A stretch of DNA of 64,000 nucleotides from Corallococcus macrosporus DSM 14697 (GCF_002305895.1 NZ_CP022203.1:2830501-2894500), one strand, 5' to 3'; positions 39,997 to 50,164 are shown, numbered from the stretch's first letter. Program-made: numbers and translations. Notes: generated from the sequence alone by a model not told the origin.

Positions 39997-41541
39997 GTGA
40001 GCACGAACCCTCTCCGTCCTCGTCCCTTCCGCCAGCCGCTGTCCGGTGTGCTGGTCCTCGCCCTCGGCGGCAGCGTTGCCGGTTGCGAGAAGAGCAATCC
40101 CACTCCTCCTCCGGCGGCCGCGCCGGAAGCCAAGGCCCCCGCTGTTCCCAGTGAAGTCACGCTGCTCGTGACGGGCGGCGCGTTCGGCCAGCTCCAGCCC
40201 GCGGAGGGCAAGGGCGGCGCGGCGGAGCTGCTCGGCCGCTGGGTGGCCGATGAGAAGCACTGTCCGGGTCCCGTGAGGGAAGGCCAGGCCACGTGCGCCG
40301 ATGCCGGCACCCTGGCGCTCGCCACGGGTGACCACTGGAACGGCCCGGCCATCTCCTCCTTCTTCCTGGGCACGCCCACGGCCGAGGTCATGGGCCGCCT
40401 GGGTTACGCCGCCTCCGCCCTGGGCAACCACGAGCTGGCCTTCGGCAAGGAGGCCTTCCTCAAGAACCGCAGCGCGGGTGGCTTCCCGTTCCTCGCCGCC
40501 AACCTGAAGGTGAAGGACCCGTCGCTGGCGGGCGACCTGTCCATGCCGGCGTTCCAGCTCTTCGAGCGCCGCGGCCTCAAGATTGGCGTGGTGGGCCTGG
40601 CGTCCGAGAAGACGGTCCGCACCGCCATGCCCGGCCGCGCGGATGGCCTGGAGGTGACAGGGTACGAGGAGGCGCTCTCCACCGCCGTTCCCGAGGCCCG
40701 CAAGGCCGGCGCGGACGTGGTGGTGGTGCTCGCCGACGAGTGCGTCACCGACCTGCAGCCCGCCGTGGCGAAGCACCCCGAGTGGAAGCTGGCGCTGGTG
40801 GCCGGTGGCCGCTGCGCGCAGCCCGTCGAGCTGAAGGACGGCGCGACGAGCTTCGTGTCCCTGGACCGCGGCTTCGGCAAGTACCTGCGCGCGCACGTCA
40901 CCTTCGACCCGGCGAAGCCCGCGGGTGAGAAGCTGACCGGCTTGGACACCCGGATCGTCGAGGTGTCGGGCGGCACGCCGGACCCGGAGACGGCGCAGCT
41001 CGTGGGCAAGTGGAAGACGCAGCTCGACGAGGTGCTGGGCCAGCAGATCGGCTTCTCCAAGGCCGGCATCGCGCAGGCGTCGCCGCAGATGGCGAAGTGG
41101 GTGGCGGGCTCGGTGCGCGAGGTGCTCGGCACGGACGCGGCCATCCTCAACAGCGGCGGCATCCGGGGCGACCTGCCCGCCGGCGCGGTGACGCGCGGCA
41201 GCATCTACTCGGTGATGCCCTTCGAGAACACGCTCCTCGTGGTGAAGCTGAAGGGCGAGGACCTGGCCCGGCAGCTCGCCAACCCGAACGCGCTCGTCTC
41301 CGGCTTCACGGCCGCGGGCAAGGGCAAGTTCAAGGACGCCAAGGGCAAGGCCCTGGACCCGAAGAAGGAGTACACGGTCGCCACGGTGGAGTACCTCTAC
41401 TTCGGCGGTGACGGCTTCGAGTTCGAGAAGCTGGCCCCCGAGCCCACCGAGACGGGCATGGCGTGGCAGACGCCGGTGGTGGAGTGGACGAAGCAGCAGG
41501 CGAGCAGCGACAAGAAGCCGCTCGAGAAGCTGGTGAAGTAG
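39997..41541 (+). CDS. UshA/5'-nucleotidase-like lipoprotein with degenerate metal site
   Basis: A 514-residue lipoprotein (lipobox VAGC, Cys30; GTG start) with the two-domain layout of UshA-type 5'-nucleotidases. In the N-terminal metallophosphatase domain GD (110-111) and GNHE (142-145) are kept, but the first motif D-x-H is replaced by G-A-F (61-63), and the later H and GHxH motifs read ADEC and GGRC. The C-terminal substrate domain is well kept (LNSGGIRGDLPAG, MPFENTLLVVKLKG, FGGDGFEF). It probably lacks normal two-metal hydrolysis and may bind nucleotides or sugars. A strong terminator follows. Confidence 0.85.
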   Translation: MSTNPLRPRPFRQPLSGVLVLALGGSVAGCEKSNPTPPPAAAPEAKAPAVPSEVTLLVTGGAFGQLQPAEGKGGAAELLGRWVADEKHCPGPVREGQATCADAGTLALATGDHWNGPAISSFFLGTPTAEVMGRLGYAASALGNHELAFGKEAFLKNRSAGGFPFLAANLKVKDPSLAGDLSMPAFQLFERRGLKIGVVGLASEKTVRTAMPGRADGLEVTGYEEALSTAVPEARKAGADVVVVLADECVTDLQPAVAKHPEWKLALVAGGRCAQPVELKDGATSFVSLDRGFGKYLRAHVTFDPAKPAGEKLTGLDTRIVEVSGGTPDPETAQLVGKWKTQLDEVLGQQIGFSKAGIAQASPQMAKWVAGSVREVLGTDAAILNSGGIRGDLPAGAVTRGSIYSVMPFENTLLVVKLKGEDLARQLANPNALVSGFTAAGKGKFKDAKGKALDPKKEYTVATVEYLYFGGDGFEFEKLAPEPTETGMAWQTPVVEWTKQQASSDKKPLEKLVK

Positions 41542-41570
41542 TCCGCGCCGGCCCGCTGTCGCGGCAGGCC

Positions 41571-41620
41571 CGAAGCGCCGGAGGAGCCCCACCCGGGCCC
41601 TTCCGGCGCTTCGCCGTTTC
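41571..41620 (+). terminator. Intrinsic terminator after the UshA-like gene
   Basis: CGAAGCGCCGGA (41571-41582) pairs perfectly with TCCGGCGCTTCG (41602-41613), followed by CCGTTTC. It lies 30 bases past the stop; also usable from the other strand. Confidence 0.65.
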
Positions 41621-41649
41621 AGCCGGAGCGGAGGCGCGCGGGCCTCACC

Positions 41650-43155
41650 TCACGGTGTCTCTGGGGCGGGCGCCGCGGTGGGGCCGCACACGGCCTGATA
41701 GCGGGCCAGCGTGTCGTGCACCGTCCTGCTCAGCCGCTGCGGCGTGCCTTCGTGGAGCATGTCCGCGGCGCGCCGCTGGGCCTCCAGCGCCTCCGGGCAG
41801 CGGCCGAGCTGGAAGAGCACGGTGGACCAGGTGTCCAGCACCGACGCGTTCCCCGGCGCCAGCGCCAGGGCCCGTTGCGCCGCCGTCAGGCCCTTCTCCG
41901 GTTGGGCCGTGCGCGCGTAGTAGCTGGCGAGCCCGTTCTGCGCGCTCACGCTGCCGGGCAGCAGCTCCACCGCGCGCAGCCGCGCGGCCTCCTGCTCATC
42001 GGACGTGTTGCCCGCGGCGTCCAGCGCCTGCGCCAGGGCGTTCCACGCGTGTCCGCTGTCGGGGTGGCGTGCCACCAGCGCCCGCGCCAGGCCGAGCCTG
42101 CGGAAGGGGTCCTCCGTGGAGCGGATGCGCAGCAGCATGGCGTCCACGTTGCCGGGCTCCTCGTGCGCGGCCTCCGCCATCTCCCGCTCGAGGTGGGCCC
42201 GCCGCGCTTCCATGGGGGACGAGCCCGGCGTCATCAGGAAGAGCTGCGCGCGGATGGCGTGGACCTGGGCCGGGCGCAGCGGGCGCGTCCGCAGCGGGCT
42301 CGTCACGGGGGCCAGCGGCGCGGTGATGATGCGGTCGTTCATGTGGCCGGGGCGCCGCACGTAGCCGTTCAGCTCGCCCGCCAGGTCCTCCACGCCACGG
42401 AAGGCGGCGTCGAAGGCGGCCCGTGGCTCCTCGCCGTGCATCAGCCGCTTCTGGAAGTCCTCGAAGCGCGCGCCATGCCGGGTGATGAAGAAGTGCACCC
42501 ACAGCCACGAGGAGGCGTAGTGCTGCCGCGACTCCGCGGTGCCGAGCAGCCCTTTCCGGTCCCACTCCCAGAGCTCGTCCAGCGTGCGCCAGCCGTGCCG
42601 CCGCACCTGGGTGTAGAAGGCGTCGTGCATGCGCCCCAGGATGACCTCGCGCCGCTCCGGCCGCAGGGCGATGGTCTCCAGGTAGCTGGCCAGGCCCTCG
42701 GACAGCCACCGCGGCTGACGGAAGAGCGCGAGCTCGGAGAGGTAGTGCGTCAGCTCGTGGGCCTGGGTGGTGATGTCCGCGGTGGCCTCGACGAAGGCGT
42801 AGGCGTGCCCGGCCAGCACCAGGAGCGGGCCGTCCTCGGTGGTGGTGGAGAAGCCCTCGATGCGGATGTCGGTGAACTCCTCCAGGGCGCTGCGGTTGTG
42901 GAGGAGGATGATGTCCACCGTGCCCGGCGGGTCGAAGCTGCCGCCCCAGGCCTGGAGCAGTCCTTCGCGGAGCAGCTCCAGCTCCCGCGCCGCGTCCTCC
43001 GCCGTCTCCGCGTCCAGGTTGCTGCGGACGGTGAAGTGGGGGCTGCGCACCTCCACCCAGGGGCGGCCGCCCTCCAGGGGGCACCGCGCGCGCATTCCAG
43101 TGCATCCCGACAGCAGGGCGGCCAGCCAACCCAGGAACGCCATCCGAAACGTCAT
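41650..43155 (-). CDS. DUF1570-type zinc metallopeptidase lipoprotein with TPRs
   Basis: A 501-residue lipoprotein (LLSGC, Cys18) anchored outside the inner membrane or in the outer membrane. The gluzincin motif HELTH (133-137) with a downstream glutamate in WLSEGLASY (Glu153) marks a DUF1570/peptidase_MA-like catalytic domain. The C-terminal 200 residues carry TPR-like repeats (LGLARALVARHPDSGHAWNA; GLASYYARTAQPEKGLTAAQ; VLDTWSTVLFQLGRCPEALE). ATG 43155 was preferred; a GTG at 43173 in frame is possible. All zinc ligands are present, so activity is likely. Substrate unknown. Confidence 0.85.
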   Translation of the reverse strand: MTFRMAFLGWLAALLSGCTGMRARCPLEGGRPWVEVRSPHFTVRSNLDAETAEDAARELELLREGLLQAWGGSFDPPGTVDIILLHNRSALEEFTDIRIEGFSTTTEDGPLLVLAGHAYAFVEATADITTQAHELTHYLSELALFRQPRWLSEGLASYLETIALRPERREVILGRMHDAFYTQVRRHGWRTLDELWEWDRKGLLGTAESRQHYASSWLWVHFFITRHGARFEDFQKRLMHGEEPRAAFDAAFRGVEDLAGELNGYVRRPGHMNDRIITAPLAPVTSPLRTRPLRPAQVHAIRAQLFLMTPGSSPMEARRAHLEREMAEAAHEEPGNVDAMLLRIRSTEDPFRRLGLARALVARHPDSGHAWNALAQALDAAGNTSDEQEAARLRAVELLPGSVSAQNGLASYYARTAQPEKGLTAAQRALALAPGNASVLDTWSTVLFQLGRCPEALEAQRRAADMLHEGTPQRLSRTVHDTLARYQAVCGPTAAPAPETP

Positions 43156-43230
43156 GGGCCTGCGTTTTCCCACAAAGCACCGTCGGAGGGCAGGGTGGCC
43201 CGCCGCGTCACTGGGCTAGAGTGCGGGTCC

Positions 43231-44247
43231 ATGGAGATGGCGGAGTTCATCGAGTCCCGCAGGCCGCGCTGGGAGCAACTGGAGTCCCTGTTGGACAGGT
43301 CCGAGTCGCGGGGCCTGCGCGCGCTGAGCCTGGAGGATGCCCGGACGCTGGGCCGGCTGTACCGCGCCGTCTCCAGTGACCTGCTCTGGGTGCGCGCGCG
43401 CAGCGGCTCGGCGGACGTGAATGCCTACCTCAACGATTTGGTGGGCCGGGCCTATGCGCTGACGTACCCGGGCCGGCGCCCGCGCCTGGCGGACGTGTGG
43501 GGCTTCGTGGCGCGCGGCTTCCCCGCGCTGCTGCGCCGCGAGTGGCGGATGTACGTGGCGTCGCTGCTCCTGCTGCTGGCGGGCGTGGGGTTCGGCTACG
43601 TGGGGATGATGGTGGACCCCGACGCGGCGTACTACCTGGTCCCCGCCGAGCACCTGAACCTGGACCCCATCGAGCGCGCGGCGGACGAGGCCGCGGGCGA
43701 CGGGATGACGGTGGGAGACCAGGCCCAGTTCACCACCTTCCTCTTCACCCACAACATCCAGGTGGCCTTCCTGGCCTTCGCCCTGGGCATCACCCTGGGC
43801 CTGGGCACGGCCCTCATGCTCTTCGTCAACGGCCTGTTCCTGGGCGCGCTCGCGCAAGTGTATGCGGCCAAGGGCATGGCGGGCTGGTTCTGGGCGTGGA
43901 TTCTTCCGCACGGCATTCCTGAAATCACCGCCATCTGCATCGCGGGCGCCGCGGGGCTGGTGATTGCGCGAGGCCTGGTGGCCCCGCGAGGACTGCCACG
44001 CGGGCAGGCGGTGCGGCAGGAGGCGGTGACGGCGGTGAAGCTGCTGTTCGGCACGCTCGCCCTGTTCGTGCTCGCGGGCTTCATCGAGGGCACGGTGTCC
44101 CAGATTCATCCGCCGAAGCTGTCGGTGGCGTTCAAGGTGTCCTTCGCGCTGACGGTGGGCGCGGGCGTGTACGCGTACCTGTTGTCGGACTGGCTGCGCG
44201 GCGGACGCGCGGCGCCGGGCGGCGCCGAAGAGCCCTCCCATGGATGA
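43231..44247 (+). CDS. SpoIIM-family membrane protein
   Basis: A 338-residue protein of the stage II sporulation protein M superfamily. The soluble N-terminus (EFIESRRPRWEQLESLLDRS, then LSLEDARTLGRLYRAVSSDL) precedes about five membrane helices, with the family motif THNIQVAFLAFALGITLGLG and WAWILPHGIPEITAICIAGA. In Bacillus SpoIIM belongs to the DMP peptidoglycan-remodelling complex for engulfment; in other bacteria, as here, it is linked to MoxR-DUF58-RDD genes and its job is unknown. It overlaps the pyrophosphatase-like gene by 8 bp. Confidence 0.9.
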   Translation: MEMAEFIESRRPRWEQLESLLDRSESRGLRALSLEDARTLGRLYRAVSSDLLWVRARSGSADVNAYLNDLVGRAYALTYPGRRPRLADVWGFVARGFPALLRREWRMYVASLLLLLAGVGFGYVGMMVDPDAAYYLVPAEHLNLDPIERAADEAAGDGMTVGDQAQFTTFLFTHNIQVAFLAFALGITLGLGTALMLFVNGLFLGALAQVYAAKGMAGWFWAWILPHGIPEITAICIAGAAGLVIARGLVAPRGLPRGQAVRQEAVTAVKLLFGTLALFVLAGFIEGTVSQIHPPKLSVAFKVSFALTVGAGVYAYLLSDWLRGGRAAPGGAEEPSHG

Positions 44248-44710
44248 GCGGCTGTGGCTGCCTCCGCTGCCGAGCGAGCCGGAGGTCCTCATCGAGTGCC
44301 CGCGCTTCTCCTTCGTGAAGCGCCGCGCGGACGGGGCGGTGGACTTCGTGTCGCCGCTGCCGTGCCCGTACAACTACGGCAGCATCCCGGGCCTCACGTC
44401 GGATGAAGGCGACCCGCTGGACGCCGTCGTGCTGGGGCCCCGGCTGGCGCAGGGCCAGCGGCTGCGCGTGCCGGTGGTGGGCGTCATCGGCTTCATCGAC
44501 TCGGGGCGGGGAGACCCGAAGGTGGTGTGCGCCGCCGCGCCCCTGACGGACGCCGAGCGCGCGGGCCTGGAGCGCTTCTTCCGCGTCTACGCCCGCTTCA
44601 AGCAGGTGCTGCACCGCGTGCGAGGCAACGCCCCGGACACGCGCTTCACGGGGTGGCTGCCGCTGGGGGACGCAGGCGGCCTTCGGGCTACAGCACGCCG
44701 CGCGCCTTGA
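44240..44710 (+). CDS. Inorganic pyrophosphatase-family protein with altered active site
   Basis: A 156-residue protein of the family I inorganic diphosphatase fold. The signature EGDPLDAVVL keeps two of the three metal-binding acids (first Asp is Glu), and DSGRGDPK keeps the later Asp-Asp-Lys set. By-eye alignment to E. coli PPase shows the Lys29, Glu31, Arg43 and Tyr51 positions replaced (Ser, Val, Ser, Cys). It may therefore be a slow PPase or act on another diphosphate. It overlaps spoIIM by 8 bp and, convergently, the DUF58 gene by 23 bp. Confidence 0.8.
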   Translation: MDERLWLPPLPSEPEVLIECPRFSFVKRRADGAVDFVSPLPCPYNYGSIPGLTSDEGDPLDAVVLGPRLAQGQRLRVPVVGVIGFIDSGRGDPKVVCAAAPLTDAERAGLERFFRVYARFKQVLHRVRGNAPDTRFTGWLPLGDAGGLRATARRAP

Positions 44711-45995
44711 TGTCCAGGTAGCGGTTGACGGCCGCCAGGCTCAGCTCGTCCGGCTGCACGTCGAGCATCTGCACGCCGCCCTGGCTCACCCGGGCCTTGA
44801 GCACCTCGCGGTCGGTGAGCAACTCGGACGCCACCGCGTGCTGGAAGGCCTCCTCCGGGCCGGGCGGCGGCGTGCGCAGCAGCTTCTGGAGCGCGGTGTC
44901 CTTCACCGACAGGCACAGGGGGACGTGCCGCCGCGCCAGCCGGTGCAGCGGGGCCACCATGGTGGAGGCCTGCTCTTCATCCAGGAAGTCGGTGAAGACG
45001 CACAGCAGGCTGCGGCGGGTGAGGCGGAGGTTCAGCTCCTTGAAGAGCGCCAGGTAGTCCACGTACGTGAGGCTGGGCGCGGTGCCGTAGAGCAGGTCCA
45101 CCATCTTCCGGTACTGCACGCGGCCGGCGGCGGGCGGCAGGTAGGCCTTCACGCCATCCGCGAAGACGGCCAGCCCCACGCGGTCCCCGTTGCGCACGGC
45201 CACGAAGGCCAGGAAGAGGGCCGCGTTCACCGCGTGGTCCAGCTTGGTGAGCCCGTCCACCTGCGCGGCCATGGAGCGGCCCGCGTCCACGCAGATGAGG
45301 ATGGACTGCGAGCGCTCCGACTCCAGCACGCGCGTCACCGGGCGCCCGCGCCGCGCGGTGGCCTTCCAGTCCACGTCCCGCACGCTGTCGCCCTGGGCGT
45401 AGTCGCGCAGGCGGGCGAACTCGCTGCCACGCCCGTCGCGCCGGAGCTGCCGCAGGCCCAGGTTCACCAGGTCCAGGGCCGCGCCGGACAGCAGCAGCCG
45501 GCTGGCGCCGCGCATGTCCGGGTACACGGCGATGTCCTGCGCCGCGGGAAACGTGCGCTCGTGGGACATCAGCCCCAGGGGGCCGCGCACGCGGACGTGG
45601 ACGTCGCCGAAGTGGAAGCGGCCGCGCTTCGCGGGCGTCACCCGGTACACCCAGCGCGACTCGCTCTGGGGGGGCAGCTCCAGCGGCGCCTCGTCCGGCG
45701 TGGCGGCGAAGCCGTCCGGCACGTCGTCCCGGACGCGCGCGTGGATGGCGCCGCCGCTCCGGTGAATCAGCCGCACCACCACCTTGTTGGCCACGCCCAC
45801 GTTAAGCCGCGCGGGCAGCACCCGGTGGACCTCCAGCCGGGCCCGCCGCGCGGTGAGGACATCCAGCACCGCCAGCGCCAGCACCAGCGCGTCCAGCGCG
45901 AGCACGGCGCCGCCGATGCCGGGGCTGAACCCCGCCAGCATCATGGGCAGCGCGAGCAGCGCCAGCAGCACCCAGAGGCGCGGGGTGGGAATCAC
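44688..45995 (-). CDS. DUF58-domain protein
   Basis: A 435-residue membrane-anchored protein with two N-terminal helices (residues 5-45), a beta-rich part and the DUF58/VWA-like domain. The family motif [20 protein letters not shown] is present, then [10 protein letters not shown] and [18 protein letters not shown], a VWA-type DxGxSM variant. DUF58 proteins work with MoxR ATPases in envelope maturation of unknown chemistry. Its GTG start overlaps the MoxR stop (GTGA). It is the last gene of the operon and convergent with the PPase-like gene. Confidence 0.92.
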   Translation of the reverse strand: MIPTPRLWVLLALLALPMMLAGFSPGIGGAVLALDALVLALAVLDVLTARRARLEVHRVLPARLNVGVANKVVVRLIHRSGGAIHARVRDDVPDGFAATPDEAPLELPPQSESRWVYRVTPAKRGRFHFGDVHVRVRGPLGLMSHERTFPAAQDIAVYPDMRGASRLLLSGAALDLVNLGLRQLRRDGRGSEFARLRDYAQGDSVRDVDWKATARRGRPVTRVLESERSQSILICVDAGRSMAAQVDGLTKLDHAVNAALFLAFVAVRNGDRVGLAVFADGVKAYLPPAAGRVQYRKMVDLLYGTAPSLTYVDYLALFKELNLRLTRRSLLCVFTDFLDEEQASTMVAPLHRLARRHVPLCLSVKDTALQKLLRTPPPGPEEAFQHAVASELLTDREVLKARVSQGGVQMLDVQPDELSLAAVNRYLDIKARGVL

Positions 45996-46990
45996 CGGGG
46001 GACCTCGACGCCGCGCACCACCTCGCGCAGCACGTCCGACGGCGTGGCCCCGTCCAGCTCCGCGTCCGGCGACAGCAGCAGGCGGTGCTTCAGCACGGGG
46101 CCGGCCAGGAAGCGCACGTCATCCGGGGTGACGAAGCCGCGCCCGCGCAGCGCCGCCAGGGCCTTGGCCGCCAGCAGCAGGTGCACGCCCGCGCGAGGCC
46201 CGGCGCCCAGGCGGATGCGGCTGGAGTTGCGCGTGGCCGCCACCAGCTTGCGGACGTAGGCCAGCACGGGCGGCTCCACCGTCACCTCGTTGAGCGCGGC
46301 GCGCGCGTCCAGCAGCCCCTCCTTCGTCACCGCCGCGTTGACGCCCGCGCGCTGCAGGTCTCCAGCGTCGAAGCCGCGGTGGACGGAGGCCAGGATCGCG
46401 TCCTCCTCCTCCGGCGCGGGGTAGCCCACCTCGATTTTCAGCAGGAAGCGGTCGAGCTGCGCCTCGGGCAGCGGATAGGTGCCCTCCGACTCCACGGGGT
46501 TCTGCGTGGCGAACACGGTGAAGAGCGGGGAGAGCGGCAGCACGCGGCCCTCCATGGACACGGAGCGCTCCTGCATGGCCTCCAGCAGCGCGGACTGCGT
46601 CTTCGCCGGGGCGCGGTTGATTTCGTCCGCCAGCAGCAGGTCCGTGAAGATGGGGCCACGCACCAGCGTGAAGCCCTGCGTCTTCAAGTCGAACACGCTG
46701 GTGCCCAGGATGTCCGCGGGCATCAGGTCCGGGGTGAACTGGATGCGCTTGAACTCCGCGCTGATGCCGCGCGACAGGGCCTTGGCCATCAGCGTCTTGG
46801 CCACGCCGGGCACGCCCTCCAGCAGGATGTGGCCGCCGGCGATGAGGCCGCAGAGCATCAGCTCCAGGGCCTCGTCCTGGCCCACCACGGCCTTGCGCAC
46901 CTCGGCCAGCACGGCCTCGCGGATGGCGTGGGCGGCCCGCACGGCGGCGCCAGCCGGGGTGGAGGGAGGGGCGGACAGGGTGTCGTTCAT
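45992..46990 (-). CDS. MoxR-family AAA+ ATPase
   Basis: A 332-residue AAA+ ATPase of the MoxR class. Walker A is GVPGVAKT (59-66), Walker [12 protein letters not shown], sensor [20 protein letters not shown], followed by the arginine-finger helix LDRFLLKI. The lid domain is at the C-terminus ([20 protein letters not shown]). MoxR proteins are chaperone-like partners of VWA/DUF58 proteins. ATG 46990 overlaps the TGA of the preceding gene; the frame continues upstream as read-through only. Both neighbours overlap it by 4 bp, so stoichiometric translation is likely. Confidence 0.94.
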   Translation of the reverse strand: MNDTLSAPPSTPAGAAVRAAHAIREAVLAEVRKAVVGQDEALELMLCGLIAGGHILLEGVPGVAKTLMAKALSRGISAEFKRIQFTPDLMPADILGTSVFDLKTQGFTLVRGPIFTDLLLADEINRAPAKTQSALLEAMQERSVSMEGRVLPLSPLFTVFATQNPVESEGTYPLPEAQLDRFLLKIEVGYPAPEEEDAILASVHRGFDAGDLQRAGVNAAVTKEGLLDARAALNEVTVEPPVLAYVRKLVAATRNSSRIRLGAGPRAGVHLLLAAKALAALRGRGFVTPDDVRFLAGPVLKHRLLLSPDAELDGATPSDVLREVVRGVEVPR

Positions 46991-48267
46991 GGCGTTCCGG
47001 GAGGGCTGTGCCGGGCGGCGCCGGCGGAATGAAGGCGTTGTCGCAGCCGCGCCGCGCGCTCGGCGAGCTGCTGGAGGTCCGCGTCGCGGGCCACGGACTG
47101 GCTCTCCGCGCCGAGCAGCTCGAGCCCCCGGGCCAGGTCCTCGCGGCCCCGCTCGCGCAAGCCCTCGGCGACCTTGGTCGCGGACGCGTGCGCGGGCAGG
47201 CCCGCGTGCAGGGCCAGGTCCTGGGTGAGGCCGCGGAGGATGAGCTGGGCGGAGAAGCCGTGGTGGCGGCCCTCGCGGTAGAGGCGGCCCATGGCGAAGA
47301 GCGCGTCGGTGGCCCCCACGCGCGTGGACTCGGGCGGGGGACGCGGCCGGCCAAAACGCTTGAGCGACACCGACCACAGCGCCACGCCGAGCAGGAGCTG
47401 CAGCACGGCGAAGTGCAGGCCGTAGCGGCGCGCGAAGTCCACCACGGAGCGCTCGTTGGTGAAGCCGTGGTGGAACTCGTCGAACGCGAAGGGGCCGGGG
47501 CCCAGCGCGGCCAGGGCGCTGAGCCAGAACTGCGCGTTGTCCGCGCGCGCCAGCGCCTGGTTCATGGCCAGCTCCGGCGCGCCCACCACCAGCACGCGGC
47601 CCTGCCCGTGGGGCACCACCGCCGCCACGAACATGCCCAGCCGCTCGTCCTCCAGGACGGGGACGGCGTGCTCCGGGAGCTCCAGGTAGGCCTGCACCTT
47701 CGCCTCCACGCGGGCCACGCCCAGCGTGTACGGGGTGGGCTGGGGCGGCACCAGCGTGCGCATGGGCAGGGTGGTGTCCGCCTTGAAGAGCTTCACCCCC
47801 AGGGCCTGCAGCACCGGGTTCTCCTGGGAGCCCCATGGCACGTAGACGGCGGCGCCGCCCTCGCGCACGTGTTCCAGCAGCTTCTCCGTCTCGTCGTCGT
47901 CCAATGAGGCCGCGCGGAACGCGTTGAAGCCGGTGCGGGGGACGTGCTCGTCGCCCAGGCCCGCGTCGGGCTCGGCGGCCAGGGCCGTCTGGTCCGGGTC
48001 GGCCTCATATGCGCCGGACACCTCCACCGCCAGCAGCACCGGCGTCCCGGCATCCGACAGGATGCGCATATCCGCCATGCGGCGCGTCACCGGCAGCCCG
48101 CTCTCCTGGGCCAGCAGGTAGAGGGCGCGCGCGCCGTCCTCCTGCGCGCGGTAGGTGGACAGCGTGTCCGCGAACGAATTGCGGCGCGCGCCGCGGACGA
48201 GGAAGGTGCCCAGCACCACGGTGAGCAGCAGGGCGCCCACCGCCAGCAATGGGAAGCGGTCACGCAC
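46987..48267 (-). CDS. DUF4350-domain membrane protein
   Basis: A 426-residue protein with an N-terminal membrane helix ([19 protein letters not shown]), an extracytoplasmic DUF4350-type domain (residues 40-250: [20 protein letters not shown], then [30 protein letters not shown]), and a second helix near 275 ([17 protein letters not shown]) leading to a helical cytoplasmic tail. The family is regularly encoded between DUF4129 and MoxR genes, as here. Its GTG start overlaps the DUF4129 gene by 8 bp. Biochemical role unknown. Confidence 0.85.
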   Translation of the reverse strand: MRDRFPLLAVGALLLTVVLGTFLVRGARRNSFADTLSTYRAQEDGARALYLLAQESGLPVTRRMADMRILSDAGTPVLLAVEVSGAYEADPDQTALAAEPDAGLGDEHVPRTGFNAFRAASLDDDETEKLLEHVREGGAAVYVPWGSQENPVLQALGVKLFKADTTLPMRTLVPPQPTPYTLGVARVEAKVQAYLELPEHAVPVLEDERLGMFVAAVVPHGQGRVLVVGAPELAMNQALARADNAQFWLSALAALGPGPFAFDEFHHGFTNERSVVDFARRYGLHFAVLQLLLGVALWSVSLKRFGRPRPPPESTRVGATDALFAMGRLYREGRHHGFSAQLILRGLTQDLALHAGLPAHASATKVAEGLRERGREDLARGLELLGAESQSVARDADLQQLAERAARLRQRLHSAGAARHSPPGTP

Positions 48268-50161
48268 CGGCCACCTCCGGGCGCGGCGGCGCGGCGAGCA
48301 GGGGCTCGGTGAGGGTGCGGAACGCGCGGTAGCCGTCCACGCCCACCGGCTCGTTGCCGTACCAGGCGAAGTCGAAGCGGCGCGTCAGCTCGCGGAACGG
48401 GGCCTTCCATTCCGCGCGGCCCCGGAACTGGTGCAGGTAGTCCCAGTTGCTCAGCGTCTCGTCGTAGAGGATGGCGCCGTCGCGGTGGAGCCGGGACAGC
48501 AGCGCCAGGTAGAGGCTGCGCACCGCCTCGCGGTAGGCGCCCCGGGCCGCCAGCTCATCCGCCAGGTGGGCCCAGCCCTCGGGAGGGCGGGACAGCGCGT
48601 GGTGGGCGTCCCCCGCCAGCGTGGACGCGTCCACCGTGGACACCTGCACGCCTTCGTCCCCTTCGCCGGGCTTGCGCCGGTTCAGCGCGCGCAGCAGCAC
48701 CACGCCCAGCACCGCGAGGGTCAGCGTCACCAGCACCACCACCAGCACGTTGGCCGCGCTGGCGCCGGTGACGAGCGGCGTTCCCGGCTCCTGCCGCGGC
48801 GCCTCGCGCGCCGGCTCGAAGAGCTTCTTGAGCAGCTCGCCCAGCCAGTCGATGAAGCGCCGCCACCAGCCTGGGGACTCCGGGGGCACGGGCGCCTCGG
48901 GCGTCTCCTTCTCCGCCTTGGGCGCGGCCTGCGCGAACTCGGGCCGGGCCAGGATGTCCTTCGCCCGCGCGGCGGCGGCGCGGGCGTCCGCCTTCGCCTG
49001 GGCGTCCACGGTGGCCCCCAGGGTGGCGAGCCCCCGCAGCAGCACGGCGCGGGCCTCGTCACAATCCTCGACGTCGTAGGCCAGCCGCTCCACGCGGCGC
49101 ACGAAGCGGTCCAGCTTCACGGCCTCCTGGGGGCCCAGGGCGTCCAGGGGCGCGTACAGCTCCGCCGCGTCCTCGGGCGTGGCGGCCTCGCACGCCGCGG
49201 CGACTTCCGTCAGCCGCTGGCGCGCCTCGCTGGGCGCCAGCGGCTCCGCGGCCTCGGCGGCCCGGGCCGGGGTCGCCGCCAGCAGGCCCAGGCCCAGCGC
49301 CACGGCCAGCACGGCCGCGTCGCGTGACGCGCCCGGGGACGGCAGGGGGCGCCCCACGTTCCGGGCCGGGAGCTGCTGGACGCTGGCCAGCAGATCCAAC
49401 CCCTCCTGGCGCACGCGGCCGTCCACCAGCAGCAGCGTGGCCACCGCGGCGCGCACCGGCTCGAAGAGGGCGAACGTCGTCGCGGCGAGGAAGAGCAGCC
49501 ACTGCCCGTTGTCCAGCGAGGCGAAGCGCTCCGCGAACGTCAGGTCCACGCCCACCAGCTTGCGGCCCAGCATCAGCAGGAAGTTGAGGGCGATGTGCAG
49601 GTTGAAGAAGGCCAGCACCTGCACGCCCATGAGGGCGCGGACCCACACCGCGGTGCCGCGCGCCGGGCCCAGCAGCCGCGAGCAGACGCCGTAGAGGTTC
49701 AGCGGACTGCCGCGCCCCTGCATCATCGCCGCGTAGCCCACCCCGTGGGCGGACAGCAGCAGGTAGCCGAGCCCGCCCGTCACCAGCACCAGCAGGGTGT
49801 TGAGGCCCAGCAGGTACGTCACGGCGATGAAGAGCGCGGGCATCCGGCCCAGCGCCGCGCGCAGCGAGGCCCACGCGGACGGCTCGCCCTGGGTGCCCAG
49901 CAGCAGCGCCTGCACGTAGTGGCTGGCCGCGCCCTGGCCCACGCCCCGGAGGAACCACGCCAGCGTCAGCAGCAGCGAGGGCACCGCGAGCGGCCAGCCC
50001 ATGCGCGCCGACTCCGCCAGGTACAGCATGGCGGCCACCACGGCCGCGCCGCCGGGCAGGGTGAGGGCCCAGACGCCCGCGCTGCGGGAGGACAGCCGGA
50101 GCGCGGCGTCCAGCAGGGCCACCGCGTTGCGCGGGCGGAGCTCGAGCGCGGAGACGGCCAT
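48260..50161 (-). CDS. DUF4129-domain polytopic membrane protein
   Basis: A 633-residue membrane protein with about six helices in the first 260 residues (LTLPGGAAVVAAMLYLAESA; FIAVTYLLGLNTLLVLVTGG), a helical Ala/Glu-rich linker, another helix near 470 (VLVVVLVTLTLAVLGVVLL), and the C-terminal DUF4129 domain: EAVRSLYLALLSRLHRDGAI, then NWDYLHQFRG and RRFDFAWYGNEPV. DUF4129 domains go with transglutaminase or MoxR/DUF58 genes. It starts 3 bp after the B-box gene and overlaps the DUF4350 gene. Confidence 0.88.
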   Translation of the reverse strand: MAVSALELRPRNAVALLDAALRLSSRSAGVWALTLPGGAAVVAAMLYLAESARMGWPLAVPSLLLTLAWFLRGVGQGAASHYVQALLLGTQGEPSAWASLRAALGRMPALFIAVTYLLGLNTLLVLVTGGLGYLLLSAHGVGYAAMMQGRGSPLNLYGVCSRLLGPARGTAVWVRALMGVQVLAFFNLHIALNFLLMLGRKLVGVDLTFAERFASLDNGQWLLFLAATTFALFEPVRAAVATLLLVDGRVRQEGLDLLASVQQLPARNVGRPLPSPGASRDAAVLAVALGLGLLAATPARAAEAAEPLAPSEARQRLTEVAAACEAATPEDAAELYAPLDALGPQEAVKLDRFVRRVERLAYDVEDCDEARAVLLRGLATLGATVDAQAKADARAAAARAKDILARPEFAQAAPKAEKETPEAPVPPESPGWWRRFIDWLGELLKKLFEPAREAPRQEPGTPLVTGASAANVLVVVLVTLTLAVLGVVLLRALNRRKPGEGDEGVQVSTVDASTLAGDAHHALSRPPEGWAHLADELAARGAYREAVRSLYLALLSRLHRDGAILYDETLSNWDYLHQFRGRAEWKAPFRELTRRFDFAWYGNEPVGVDGYRAFRTLTEPLLAAPPRPEVAGA

Positions 50162-50164
50162 GGG

